64,000 nt of DNA from Anaerofilum hominis (lineage in GTDB: Bacteria > Bacillota > Clostridia > Oscillospirales > Ruminococcaceae), in the NCBI RefSeq assembly GCF_014287275.1, contig NZ_JACONZ010000002.1, positions 721,742-785,741 on the forward strand, written 5' to 3'. The notes under the pieces are model-generated. The model did not search any database and was not told where the DNA came from. It saw only the letters and a program-made list of their open reading frames with translations. Below are positions 1 to 7,617 of the stretch, piece by piece. A program made the position numbers and the translations under genes. Position 1 is the stretch's first letter. Every line of letters begins with the position of its first letter.

Positions 1-1421
1 TACAGCCGCCGGATGAATGCCAGCAGAAAGCGGGCCTCTTCCAACAGCCGGGCCCGGCGCTGCTGCACCAGCCCGTCAGCGGCGGGGTCCGCCGCGCCGT
101 AGAGCACCGAGCGCACCACCCCCCGCACGATCTTGCAGCTTTCGATCACCACCGCCGGGCCGGCGGCATGCTCCGCTTCGCTGTAGCCCACCACGTGGAT
201 GATGTGGGGCCCCAGCGCCATAGAGGAAAAGGTGGACGCCGCCAGCTGGCCCTTGGCCACGTCCAGATCGCCGGACAGGAAGGGCAGCCCGGCGCGGACC
301 TGCCGCAGGGGGCGGAAGCTGTCGTCCGCCAGCGATTCCACCAGTTCCCGCATGGCCAGCGCTTTGGCAAGATCCATTGCAAACCCCATGGAACCCGGCA
401 CGTTGAACATATATTGGGAGATGTAATCGCGCACCCCGGCCCGCTTGGCATTGTAAGCCGCCACATAGGCCATGACCACCGAGATCACGTCATGGGCGTC
501 CCGCAGCCCCCAGTGGTGCGGCTCGTTGGCCTCCACCGGGATGCCCCGTCGCCCGTGCCAGGCCATCAAAGCCTGCGCCTCCCTCACCGAGACCTCCAGC
601 GGGCGCGCCCCGCGGCCGTCCAGCTCGTTGTACCAGCAGAGCGGCACCGCGCACCAGGCGTTGCGGATGGTGCGGTGCAGCAGCTCTGCAAACTGGAAGA
701 CGTCCGCCGTGCCGCTGTAACAGCGCATCAGCGGCGCATTGCCCTGGCGGGAAGCGGCCTTGAGGCGGCAAAAGTCCTGCGGGGTGCGCACCGGCACCCC
801 GCCCGCGCCGTCCATGGCGGGGTCCCGCTGCTCGGGATGGAAAAAATATTGCTGGGTATTCTGGTCCGGCCCCAGGGAGATCACATCCAGCACGCCCGCC
901 CGCGCGATCTCGCCGATGCCCGCCTCTGTGGCGGCAAAGTCCGGCAGCCCAAAATGGTGCCGCAGCAGGGGATAAGGGCTTTTCTGCGCCAGCCGCGCCA
1001 GCAGGTCGTCCGCCGGAGCCGTTCCGCCGGAGGCAGGGTCCGCCCCGCGCAGGAAAGCGATGGTCTCATCCATCTCCTCGGTCCCGTAAAAGACCTTTTC
1101 AAAGAAACCCCGCCGGGCCGCCCGTTCCGCCACCGGGCGGGTGCCCCCGAAAACCCAGCGGGGATGCTGTTCCAGCTGGCGGTCCCCGGCGATCAGGGCG
1201 TCCAGCAGGGGTTCCACGTTGTCCGGCGTGAGGCGGTACCCCACCGCGACCATAGCCGGGCGCAGCTGCCGCACCTGACGCAGCAGCGCGTCCACGCCGA
1301 CGGCCGGGCCGAGAAAAAGCGTTTCATAGCCCTCGTCTGCCGCCAGCTCGAGAAAATGGATCGCCCCCGCCACATGGACGCAGTTGCCCAGCGATGCGGC
1401 CAACACCAATTTGTGATCCAT
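1..1421 (-). CDS. Cobalamin-binding protein with mutase-like barrel (partial, runs off left edge)
   Basis: About 473 codons are visible; the 3' end lies beyond base 1. Residues 1-125 look like a B12-binding Rossmann domain: a SLGNCVHVAG stretch with the HxxG element, then VGYRLTP and an FGGT loop. Residues about 190-430 look like the TIM barrel of glutamate mutase subunit E: an SGTAD stretch, a long barrel helix run, then EANEPHHW. The two halves together suggest a cobalamin-dependent mutase or methyltransferase-type enzyme; the substrate is unknown. The ATG follows AGGAGG by 8 bases. The gene is preceded by a TATAAT promoter and an inverted repeat and faces no partner inside the window. The domain calls are from motif memory, not alignment. 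Confidence 0.6.
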   Translation of the reverse strand, partial: MDHKLVLAASLGNCVHVAGAIHFLELAADEGYETLFLGPAVGVDALLRQVRQLRPAMVAVGYRLTPDNVEPLLDALIAGDRQLEQHPRWVFGGTRPVAERAARRGFFEKVFYGTEEMDETIAFLRGADPASGGTAPADDLLARLAQKSPYPLLRHHFGLPDFAATEAGIGEIARAGVLDVISLGPDQNTQQYFFHPEQRDPAMDGAGGVPVRTPQDFCRLKAASRQGNAPLMRCYSGTADVFQFAELLHRTIRNAWCAVPLCWYNELDGRGARPLEVSVREAQALMAWHGRRGIPVEANEPHHWGLRDAHDVISVVMAYVAAYNAKRAGVRDYISQYMFNVPGSMGFAMDLAKALAMRELVESLADDSFRPLRQVRAGLPFLSGDLDVAKGQLAASTFSSMALGPHIIHVVGYSEAEHAAGPAVVIESCKIVRGVVRSVLYGAADPAADGLVQQRRARLLEEARFLLAFIRRL

Positions 1422-1448
1422 GGGATCGCCTCCTTTTTATGATAAGTG

Positions 1449-1512
1449 ACAACTTTTAAAATAAATAAAGTTGTATGTTTTTATTATAAAGAAAAGTGGG
1501 AGAAAAAAGCAA
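1449..1512 (-). promoter_or_regulatory. Promoter and inverted-repeat operator for the B12-binding gene
   Basis: On the minus strand TTGCTT (1507-1512) and TATAAT (1483-1488) are 18 bases apart. Just downstream, at the expected transcription start, lies a perfect inverted repeat ACAACTTT (1449-1456) / AAAGTTGT (1467-1474) with a 10-base spacer. Its position over +1 suggests a repressor operator. No regulator gene adjoins it here. Confidence 0.6.
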
Positions 1513-1575
1513 TCCTATTTGGCGCAGTATCCTGTAATGTTTTTGTAAAGTGGGCGGCGGAACAGTGCGTCGCTC

Positions 1576-1623
1576 AAAAAAAGCGCCCCTCCCGCCGCGC
1601 CACGGCGCGGGGGAGGGACGCTT
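1576..1623 (-). terminator. Rho-independent terminator after the HD-domain gene
   Basis: A long GC-rich hairpin, about 18 paired bases with two small bulges, is followed on the minus strand by seven T residues (plus-strand A run 1576-1582). Confidence 0.75.
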
Positions 1624-1737
1624 GAAAACAAAGATGAGGGGCGGGGCAGAGAGAGCGGACGGCGGCCCGCACGGGAACAGGGAATGTCCCCTTGCGAGAA
1701 TGGGAAAACTCCTCCTCGCGAAGACGGGCGGCGGCCC

Positions 1738-2226
1738 TCAGAGCGCGCAGCGCAGCAATAGAGGCCGGTAGCTGTGGCCGAATACCTCCGCCACCGTGCA
1801 CACCTTGTCTACCAGCGAGACGATAAGCGCGGCCCGGTGCAGGGGCGGCAGCACGGTGAGCGGCCACATATGCTTGCGGATGATATCCTCTTCCAGGCCG
1901 CTGATGCCGAAATAGCGCACGGCGTTGCGGGCCGCCGCGCCGGGGTGGGTGAAGCCGTGCAGGCGCGGGTGACCGGGCTCGTGCCAGTCATAGAGGAAAA
2001 AATCGTGCAGCAGCGCCCCGCGCACCAGAGCGCGCTCCTGTCCGTGCAGGCCCAGCCGTTTGTAGACGGCAAAGCTGTACCAGGCCACCGCCACGCTGTG
2101 GGCAAGGCAGCTGGTCTGCCCGTGCTGGATGTAGGCAGACATGCCGCGCACCAGGGGGTTGGCAAGCACCTCCCCCGCAAGGCTGATGAATTCTTCTGTC
2201 TGCTGTTGGCTCAGAGCTGGTCTCAT
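1738..2226 (-). CDS. HD-domain phosphohydrolase-like protein
   Basis: A 162-residue protein with an early histidine (SCLAHSVAVAW), the doublet HD in GALLHDFFLYDWH, a later RKHMWPL histidine and a SLVDKVC aspartate. This is the H...HD...H...D pattern of metal-dependent phosphohydrolases. The substrate is unknown; small HD proteins of this kind are common in Clostridia. I chose the ATG at 2226 because GAGAGGG lies 8 bases upstream and the preceding 16 codons are arginine-rich and unlike the fold; an upstream ATG at 2274 with GAGGT is possible. It is a single gene with its own terminator. Confidence 0.7.
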   Translation of the reverse strand: MRPALSQQQTEEFISLAGEVLANPLVRGMSAYIQHGQTSCLAHSVAVAWYSFAVYKRLGLHGQERALVRGALLHDFFLYDWHEPGHPRLHGFTHPGAAARNAVRYFGISGLEEDIIRKHMWPLTVLPPLHRAALIVSLVDKVCTVAEVFGHSYRPLLLRCAL

Positions 2227-2375
2227 GGCAAACGCCCTCTCACTTTCCCGGCGAAGCAGCGCCGTTCTGCCCATAAAACGACCTCGCGGCCCCCGGGGCT
2301 TCAGGGCCGGCGCAAAAGGGAGGTTTTGTCCTTATTATAAGCGCAGGCGCAGCGGAATACCAAAAAAGATGAGTG

Positions 2376-2432
2376 AAAAAGCCCTGCGGCCCGCTGTGGA
2401 CGGAAAACTCCGTCCCGGCGGCGCACAGGGCT
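2376..2432 (-). terminator. Terminator after the small acidic membrane protein gene
   Basis: Arms AGCCCTG / CAGGGCT enclose an inner GGACGGA / TCCGTCC stem; on the minus strand the hairpin is followed by TTTTTCAC. Confidence 0.55.
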
Positions 2433-2515
2433 GTTCTCATCCGATCTGCGCGGCACAGCGGCCGTCCGTCCCGCTGAAAGCCGTGCGGGCAGCGGGCCCC
2501 GCGGCCCGCAAAAGG

Positions 2516-2863
2516 TCATTGCTCTTCTTTCGGCTCCTCGCCGTCCGCAGCTTCCTCCGCCTCGGGCAGGGCGGAGACCTCTGCGGCCTCTTCCTCCCCG
2601 TCGCCCTCTTCCTCCGCGTCGTCCGCGTCCTCTTCCACGGCCTCGCCGGCGCCAAGGACCTCGGCCTCTTCGGGGTGTTCCTTTTTGTATTTCCAATCCT
2701 TGTAATACATCCAAGAGCGCCACAGCCCCAGCCCGGCCAGGGCAAGGGTGAGGAACAGCAGCAGATAATGGACCAGCTCCCAGGGCTGATTGCCATAATC
2801 GACGAGGGCTTTTGCCTGGCTGAACGCAAAGTAGAAGCAGGCGACGATCAAAAGTACATCCAT
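2516..2863 (-). CDS. Small membrane protein with acidic C-terminal tail
   Basis: A 115-residue protein of unknown function. Two hydrophobic segments (about residues 3-18 and 28-47) form a likely helical hairpin, followed by a short basic stretch (YYKDWKYKKEH). A roughly 50-residue tail is dominated by Glu, Asp and Ala. The order is TM-TM-basic-acidic, so the tail is probably cytoplasmic and disordered. The ATG follows AAGGGAGA, and a TTGCAC-17-TATAAT promoter sits 47 bases upstream. It is monocistronic with its own terminator. Real coding is supported by the RBS, promoter, terminator and orderly topology, but I recognise no family. Confidence 0.65.
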   Translation of the reverse strand: MDVLLIVACFYFAFSQAKALVDYGNQPWELVHYLLLFLTLALAGLGLWRSWMYYKDWKYKKEHPEEAEVLGAGEAVEEDADDAEEEGDGEEEAAEVSALPEAEEAADGEEPKEEQ

Positions 2864-2909
2864 AGGAAATCTCCCTTGACAGTAATTTTTTCAGTTGGCA
2901 CTGAATGCT

Positions 2910-2938
2910 ATTATACGGGATTTTCGGCGCCGGTGCAA
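2910..2938 (-). promoter_or_regulatory. Promoter for the small membrane protein gene
   Basis: On the minus strand TTGCAC (2933-2938) and TATAAT (2910-2915) are separated by 17 bases. Confidence 0.55.
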
Positions 2939-3064
2939 GAAATTTGCCGCAAAAGCCGCAAAAGGCCGCGCCTGCCGGGCCCGCCCGGCGGGCAGAGCGG
3001 GACGCGGAGGGCGGCGACAGGTTAAAATTCACAAAAAACCTACTCATTTTATCATCAAAAGGTG

Positions 3065-3070
3065 TATAAT
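3065..3070 (+). promoter_or_regulatory. -10 element of the PPIase lipoprotein gene
   Basis: A perfect TATAAT within an AT-rich stretch. No good -35 hexamer is visible 16-18 bases upstream. The predicted start of transcription falls at the first unit of the octamer repeat. Confidence 0.5.
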
Positions 3071-3075
3071 ACAAT

Positions 3076-3123
3076 TTATCGGCTTATCGGCTTATCGGCT
3101 TATCGGCTTATCGGCTTATCGGC
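3076..3123 (+). repeat. Six perfect tandem copies of the octamer TTATCGGC
   Basis: Units begin at 3076, 3084, 3092, 3100, 3108 and 3116 with no mismatch. The tract lies between the -10 element and the start codon at 3209, so it forms the very 5' end of the leader RNA. Perfect short tandem repeats are prone to slipped-strand copy-number change; here that would alter leader length, not a reading frame. Confidence 0.95.
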
Positions 3124-3208
3124 CTTGCAGCTGCCCGGCAGGACGGCGGGCCGGTCCCGGCGCGCGCGGTGCGCGGCGCGGGTGAAAATCATTTTGAGGA
3201 GTTGCAGT

Positions 3209-4327
3209 ATGAACCTGACCAAAAAAACGCTTGCCCTTTTGCTTGCCGCCGCACTGTCGGCGGGCGTGCTCACCGGCTGCGGCGGCGGCGCGTCTTCGGG
3301 CGCGTCCGGCAGCGGGGCGGGCAGCGCGGATTTCAACTATAGCGACGGGCTGGACGAGCACGGCCGCTGGGAGGGCATCACCGCCCTGGATCTGGTGGAT
3401 CTGGGGGATTACAAGGGGCTCGAGGTGCCCGCCGACGTACACACCATCAAGGAAGAGGATGTGGACGCGCAGGTGCAGAGCATGCTGTCCAGCTATGCCA
3501 CCACCAACCAGGTGCTGGACCGGGAGGTAAAGGACGGCGACACCGTCAACATCGACTATGTGGGCAAAGTGGACGGCACCGAGTTTGAGGGCGGCAGCAC
3601 GCAGGGCGCGGGCACCAGCGTCACCATCGGCGTCACCTCTTACATCGACGATTTCCTCGAGCAGCTGATCGGCCACAAGCCGGGCGACAGCTTTGACGTG
3701 GAGGTCACTTTCCCCGACGACTACACCCCCAACCCCGACCTGAGCGGCAAAGACGCGGTGTTTGCCACCACGGTCAACTATATCGAGGAAAAGGTGACGC
3801 CGGAGCTGACCGACGAGTTCGTGAAAGAAAACCTGACCGAGACCTACGGCTGGCAGACGGCTGACGAGCTGCTGGCCCAGCTGCGCAGCGATCTGCAGTG
3901 GAACGCCACGGCCCAATACCTGTGGACCACGCTGCTGGATCAGGCAAAGGTGAGCGAGGTGCCCCAAAGCATGATCGATTATCAGCTGGACCGCACCATG
4001 GCGGAGTATAAGATGGCGGCCCAGAGCTACGGCATGACGCTGGAGCAGGCGCTCTCCTCGGTGGGGGTGTCGGACCGGGAGGAACTGGGCGAAAAATATG
4101 CCGACGACCTGAAAGATCAGGCGCTGCAGGGGCTGGTGATGCAGGCGGTGGCCGAGGATGCGGACATTGACGTCAGCGAAGAGGACGTGGCCGCTTATTT
4201 CAAGGATTTTATGTATCTGGATGATTACAGCAGCTACACCAAAAATTACGGCGACGGCTTCGTGCGCATGACGGTGCTCAACCGCAAGGTGCTGGACTAT
4301 CTGGTGGGTCAGGCCGTGCTGGCCTGA
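3209..4327 (+). CDS. Trigger-factor-like FKBP peptidyl-prolyl isomerase lipoprotein
   Basis: A 372-residue exported lipoprotein. A signal peptide ends in a lipobox with Cys24 (VLTGC), followed by a Gly/Ser-rich linker. Residues about 105-200 form an FKBP domain of the trigger-factor type (NIDYVGKVDGTEFEGG ... HKPGD ... VTFPDDY). The rest resembles the helical trigger-factor C-terminal domain (PELTDEFVKENL). It lacks the ribosome-binding N-domain, so it is expected to fold secreted proteins at the outer face of the membrane. The start at 3209 is fixed by GAGGA and by the signal peptide. The gene is flanked upstream by the octamer repeat and downstream by a strong terminator, so it is monocistronic. 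Confidence 0.85.
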   Translation: MNLTKKTLALLLAAALSAGVLTGCGGGASSGASGSGAGSADFNYSDGLDEHGRWEGITALDLVDLGDYKGLEVPADVHTIKEEDVDAQVQSMLSSYATTNQVLDREVKDGDTVNIDYVGKVDGTEFEGGSTQGAGTSVTIGVTSYIDDFLEQLIGHKPGDSFDVEVTFPDDYTPNPDLSGKDAVFATTVNYIEEKVTPELTDEFVKENLTETYGWQTADELLAQLRSDLQWNATAQYLWTTLLDQAKVSEVPQSMIDYQLDRTMAEYKMAAQSYGMTLEQALSSVGVSDREELGEKYADDLKDQALQGLVMQAVAEDADIDVSEEDVAAYFKDFMYLDDYSSYTKNYGDGFVRMTVLNRKVLDYLVGQAVLA

Positions 4328-4350
4328 CCGGCAGTGAAAAAACGGCAAAA

Positions 4351-4390
4351 AGAGAGCGGCCTCGGTTTGAGGCCGCTCTCTTCTTGTTTC
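4351..4390. terminator. Bidirectional terminator
   Basis: A perfect 13-bp stem (4351-4363 with 4369-4381) and 5-base loop is followed by TCTTGTTT on the plus strand and by TTTTGCCGTTTTTT on the minus strand. It serves both the PPIase gene and the converging XRE/DUF6514 pair. Confidence 0.85.
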
Positions 4391-4475
4391 CGCTGGGCTC
4401 AAAAAGGGGAAGATCAAAAGGGGAGAGGGGCGGGCCCGCCGGCAGCGGTGCGGGAGATCTTGCCGGCAGGGGCGG

Positions 4476-4709
4476 TCAGGGAAGCGCGTCCAGCACGGCG
4501 TCTTTTAAATGGACCGGGGAGATTTGGCTGCTGGTGCAGCGCCCGGCCAGCCAGTGGGCAAATTCGCGGTCGACAGAGACGTCCGGCAGCCGGATGCAGG
4601 GCTGCCAGCCGCTGTCGGTCCGCACACATCCCTCAATGCCAAAGGTGCGGTAATAGCCGATATGTTCTTCAAAGAGCTGCTGTTCAAAAATCGTGTAGCG
4701 ATATGTCAA
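4476..4709 (-). CDS. DUF6514-like small protein
   Basis: A 77-residue protein of unknown function. A central YRTFGIEG strand pair and a C-terminal block (VDREFAHWLA ... SPVHLKDAVLDAL) match my memory of the clostridial DUF6514 family; the VHLKD motif near the end is the best marker. No signal or membrane segment is present. The start overlaps the end of the upstream XRE gene by 26 bases, so the two are translationally coupled and probably co-functional. Confidence 0.6.
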   Translation of the reverse strand: MTYRYTIFEQQLFEEHIGYYRTFGIEGCVRTDSGWQPCIRLPDVSVDREFAHWLAGRCTSSQISPVHLKDAVLDALP

Positions 4710-4935
4710 TAGATTCGACCTCTCCTCTGAATTCCCCTTTCAGGGAATCTAAACTGATGTCCAAAATGGCAGCCATCCTCACGGCGTTCTCCAGCTTGGG
4801 CAAAGAACGCCCGATCTCCAGATCCTGATAATGGCGAAGCGAAAGACCGCAAAGCTCCGCCATGTCTTTTTGCGTCAGTCCGTGCCGGACCCGGTAGTCA
4901 TACAGTTTCCCCGAAAAACTCCTGTTGATAGACAT
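4684..4935 (-). CDS. XRE-family HTH transcriptional regulator
   Basis: An 83-residue protein that is almost entirely a Cro/C1-type helix-turn-helix: residues about 10-65, with LTQKDMAELCGLSLRHYQDLE as the HTH core. There is no sensor domain, so it probably acts as a small dimeric repressor. The ATG follows GGGAGG by 7 bases. It is the first gene of a two-gene operon with the DUF6514-like gene and probably regulates its own promoter in the AT-rich region 4936-5200. Confidence 0.8.
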   Translation of the reverse strand: MSINRSFSGKLYDYRVRHGLTQKDMAELCGLSLRHYQDLEIGRSLPKLENAVRMAAILDISLDSLKGEFRGEVESIDISLHDF

Positions 4936-5211
4936 GAAAAACCTCCCGTCAGCGATTTTAGCCTGCCCCGAGGCTGGTGAAAACGAGACATACTTCCTAT
5001 TGTGGAAAATGCCTCATTTTTTGGCCTGTAATTTATCATCTTGGATCCCCCCTTTTTGAGTTTTGGAACGCGGAAAAATAAAAAAACGGTCTTTTGCCGC
5101 TCTGGAGAGAGGCTGGCATAGTATAGACAAATCAAAAGACAAAATATGACACGAAAGTGGAGAATTTTTTAAAAAAATTTTGATTTTGCCAGTTTGAAAG
5201 CAAAAGAACAC
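4936..5211. other. AT-rich intergenic region without a gene
   Basis: No convincing reading frame. The stretch is unusually AT-rich for this genome and holds the unassigned promoter of the XRE gene on the minus strand. Confidence 0.5.
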
Positions 5212-5240
5212 AAAAAAGGCAGCCGCGCGGGACGGCTGCC
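5212..5240 (-). terminator. Second minus-strand terminator
   Basis: An 8-bp stem GGCAGCCG / CGGCTGCC with a 7-base loop, followed on the minus strand by TTTTTTG. It lies about 190 bases beyond the first terminator of the secreted-protein gene, with no gene in between. Confidence 0.65.
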
Positions 5241-5423
5241 GGAAGAAAAATGAGAGGTGCAGGGAAGAAAAAAGGGACACATCGCCCCGGCGGGAGGGAA
5301 ATGCGCGGGGAACGCGCAGGGAAACTGCCCCCAGCGCGTCCCGACATTCCGCACCTTCGGCTTCGTCTTTGGCCCCGATGGGCAGAAACGCACGCGGCAG
5401 AAAGCCCGGGCGGCAAAAGTGAC

Positions 5424-5451
5424 AAAAAAGGCGCGGCCAAACGGCCGCGCC
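5424..5451 (-). terminator. Terminator after the secreted-protein gene
   Basis: A 9-bp stem GGCGCGGCC / GGCCGCGCC with a 4-base loop, followed on the minus strand by six T residues. Confidence 0.8.
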
Positions 5452-5473
5452 CGGGCGAACAGAAAAGATTGAC

Positions 5474-5899
5474 TTAGTAATCTTTGATGGGGGAGTAGCC
5501 GCTGGCAATCTCCACGCAGACGCCGGTGTTGTTGAACGCATAAAACTCGGCATAGACGCGGTAAGTGCCGCGGGCGACGTAATAAGAGCCGGACAGCAAA
5601 CAATTAAAATCAGTACTGCTGGCATTGAAAGTTTTGATATCGCTCCAAGTGCCGTTGCTATTATTGTACTTTTGCAGGACCGCTTTGATCCCGGTCGTCA
5701 CGCCGGGACGGCCCTGGATAACTCCAGTGGCGGTGGCACAACCGAGAGCGTCAATAGAAAGGTTAATAGAAACAGCACCAAAATGGGTATAACGCGGCGT
5801 TGCGGTATCCTCGTCAAGGGCAGCGGCGCTCACGGGCGCACAAAGCGTCAACAACAATAAGAGAACGGAAAAACATACACTGACAGACTTTTTTAACAT
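5474..5899 (-). CDS. Small secreted protein downstream of ECF sigma/anti-sigma pair
   Basis: A 141-residue protein of unknown function. A clear signal peptide (KK, then a leucine-rich core, cleavage near APVSAAA) is followed by a beta-rich exported domain with several aromatic and Asn/Ser-rich strands and two cysteines (LGCATATG, FNCLLSG). It resembles small secreted clostridial proteins sometimes grouped as DUF6147, but I am not sure. The ATG follows AGGAGG. Codon use is visibly less GC-rich than neighbours, as is the 3' part of the anti-sigma gene, which hints at recent acquisition. It lies 38 bases after that gene, and may be a target of or ligand for the module. Confidence 0.65.
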   Translation of the reverse strand: MLKKSVSVCFSVLLLLLTLCAPVSAAALDEDTATPRYTHFGAVSINLSIDALGCATATGVIQGRPGVTTGIKAVLQKYNNSNGTWSDIKTFNASSTDFNCLLSGSYYVARGTYRVYAEFYAFNNTGVCVEIASGYSPIKDY

Positions 5900-5937
5900 A
5901 AAGGGCCTCCTTTTTATATTGGGAAAATTTTCTTTTC

Positions 5938-6684
5938 CTATGATAACTCTTTTTCATACTTTTTTAAAGACTCGCAAGTGTTCAATAAGTCATTTTGAGA
6001 AAGAGAGGACATAACTAAAAAACTATAATCATCTTTGGTCCAGGCGATTGATGTGTCTGTTCCATCACTTCGTATCAAGGCCGCATTGTCGTTTACTGTG
6101 TGAGGTTGCAGCTGACCATGTTCATTATCTAAAAATATGGAAACATCAGGACGATTCCATTGTGTAATCGTGATATATCTGTTTTTTCCATCTATGTATT
6201 GAGCGATGACAGCTTCTTTCCCTATAGTAACTTTATCCAGTTGAAACCCCTCCGGCAAATAAGTGGGGATGTAGATCGCGTCCCAGCCCTCCGGCAGGTT
6301 GGCCAGATCGTACCCCTCGGCCGCGTCGCTGAGCATGACCTTGGTGTGGTCCGACGCTTCGCCCAGCAGAAAGTTCAAAAAGCCCGCCCGCACGGCGCTC
6401 ACCGTCACAAACGAGGTGGCCGCCAGCCCAAACAGCACCAGCAGCACCGAGGCCGCGGTTTTGAGCGCCCGCCGGTGAAGCTGTACAAACAGCGCGCGCT
6501 TTTGGCGGCGGTGTGCCCTTTCTATCCGCCGCAGATATCTTTCCGAGGGCGGAAACGGGTCTTCGGCCGCAGGGGCCGCGTCCATCACCTGCTGGGCCTG
6601 CGCCTGCGCCGACTCGATGACCGCGTGCCGCAGCATAAGGTCAAACAGCTCGTCGTCAAAAGAGGACGGTCCCTTGCCGCTCAT
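5938..6684 (-). CDS. Anti-sigma factor-like membrane protein, DUF4367-type sensor
   Basis: A 248-residue type II membrane protein: about 73 cytoplasmic residues rich in Arg and Lys, one TM helix (about 74-97), then an extracytoplasmic domain beginning LPEGWDAIYIPTYLPEGF and ending in a WTKDDYSFLVMSS strand. That is the DUF4367 pattern found with ECF sigma factors in Clostridia. The start at 6684 overlaps the sigma stop codon as ATGA. Expected role: hold the sigma factor at the membrane until an envelope signal arrives. The coding stretch for the outer domain (about 5938-6240) is markedly richer in A+T than the cytoplasmic part. Confidence 0.8.
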   Translation of the reverse strand: MSGKGPSSFDDELFDLMLRHAVIESAQAQAQQVMDAAPAAEDPFPPSERYLRRIERAHRRQKRALFVQLHRRALKTAASVLLVLFGLAATSFVTVSAVRAGFLNFLLGEASDHTKVMLSDAAEGYDLANLPEGWDAIYIPTYLPEGFQLDKVTIGKEAVIAQYIDGKNRYITITQWNRPDVSIFLDNEHGQLQPHTVNDNAALIRSDGTDTSIAWTKDDYSFLVMSSLSQNDLLNTCESLKKYEKELS

Positions 6685-7253
6685 ACCTGACCCTCCTTTT
6701 CCCGCAGGTCTTTCAGCTGGCGCTTCAGCAGCTCGCGGCCGCGATGGCACAGCACCGAGACATAATTTTCACTGATGGACAGCGCCTGCGCGATCTCCTT
6801 GTCGGACAGCTGCAGGTAAAAGTGCATCACCAGCGGCGTGCGGTACTTTTCCGCCAGACCGTTGACCAGCTCCACCAATTGCTGGTGATCCTCCCGCCGG
6901 ATGGCCAGTTCCTCCACAGACGCACCCTCGTCGGAAAGCCCGTGGGCGTCCTCAAAAGAAAAGTCCGCCTTGGTGCGGTAGGCGCTGCAGCCCACCAGGT
7001 TCTTGGCCTCGTTGGTCACCGCGGCGACGAGATAGCTCACCGCGCGGGGCACGCCGAACTCTTTCAGCCTGCCCGGGTCAGCCGCCAGCAGCCGGCCCAC
7101 CCGCTCAAAGGCAGTGGCGACGCAATCCTCCGCATCGGATGGGTTGTGTACGATCTTGAGCGCCTTTGAGCGCAGCATCCTCTCGTATCTTTTGAAAAGG
7201 TAGACGAACAGATCCCGTTCCTCCGGGTCTGTGAACAGCGACAGAAACAGCAA
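6681..7253 (-). CDS. ECF-family RNA polymerase sigma factor
   Basis: A 190-residue sigma-70 family protein. Region 2 is at about residues 15-60 (ALKIVHNPSDAEDCVATAF). Region 4 is at about 130-180 with an HTH (LSDKEIAQALSISENYVSVLCHRGRELL). There is no region 1 or 3, so it is ECF class. It is translationally coupled (ATGA) to the anti-sigma gene and lies 19 bases behind the XRE gene. It probably directs transcription of the secreted-protein gene and of its own operon, though I could not identify a characteristic ECF promoter. Confidence 0.85.
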   Translation of the reverse strand: MLFLSLFTDPEERDLFVYLFKRYERMLRSKALKIVHNPSDAEDCVATAFERVGRLLAADPGRLKEFGVPRAVSYLVAAVTNEAKNLVGCSAYRTKADFSFEDAHGLSDEGASVEELAIRREDHQQLVELVNGLAEKYRTPLVMHFYLQLSDKEIAQALSISENYVSVLCHRGRELLKRQLKDLREKEGQV

Positions 7254-7272
7254 ATCTTCACTCCGCCTTCCT

Positions 7273-7617
7273 CTAATCCACGCTGACGTCCTCTGCCACG
7301 AGAAGCTCGATCATCCGCAGGATCTTGCGCCGCTGCGGATCGCTCGCCTTTTCAGCGCGGGACTTGATGGTGGCGATCAGGTAACTGCCGGCCTCCCGCG
7401 TGTCCGCGCCGATCAGGTCGTCCACCGTGCATTCAAAGACCTGGGACATGCGGTACAGGATGCTCAGCGAGGGCCGGTCCTTGCCTGTTTCGATGCGGCT
7501 GATATAGGCGGGGGTCACGTCGATGCGCTCGGCCAGATCCGCTTGCCGCCAGTGATTCCGCACCCGCCGGGTCCTGATCTGGGCGCGGAGCTTCTCATAG
7601 TCGAGCGTATTGATCAT
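7273..7617 (-). CDS. XRE-family HTH regulator upstream of the ECF sigma operon
   Basis: A 114-residue protein with an N-terminal Cro/C1-type HTH at about residues 10-65 (RQADLAERIDVTPAYISRIETG). A 45-residue C-terminal helical part (IKSRAEKASDPQRRKILRMIELL) probably mediates dimerization. I chose the ATG at 7617, 8 bases behind AGGAGG; the GTG at 7626 sits inside the ribosome binding site. It is the first gene of an apparent operon with the sigma and anti-sigma genes, so it likely sets expression of the module. Confidence 0.8.
   Translation of the reverse strand: MINTLDYEKLRAQIRTRRVRNHWRQADLAERIDVTPAYISRIETGKDRPSLSILYRMSQVFECTVDDLIGADTREAGSYLIATIKSRAEKASDPQRRKILRMIELLVAEDVSVD

Noticed and set aside
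168..1442. A 424-codon plus-strand reading frame opposite the B12-binding gene
   Set aside because: Its product is rich in His, Arg, Gln and Pro with no motif, and the minus strand encodes a recognisable protein with RBS and promoter. Long antisense frames are expected in GC-rich genes because stops are rare.
3076..3123. Tandem octamers considered as a CRISPR or iteron array
   Set aside because: Units abut with no spacers and sit between a promoter and a start codon; no replication or cas gene is near.
3116..4417. A 433-codon minus-strand frame opposite the PPIase gene
   Set aside because: It has shadow composition, runs through the bidirectional terminator and lacks an RBS.
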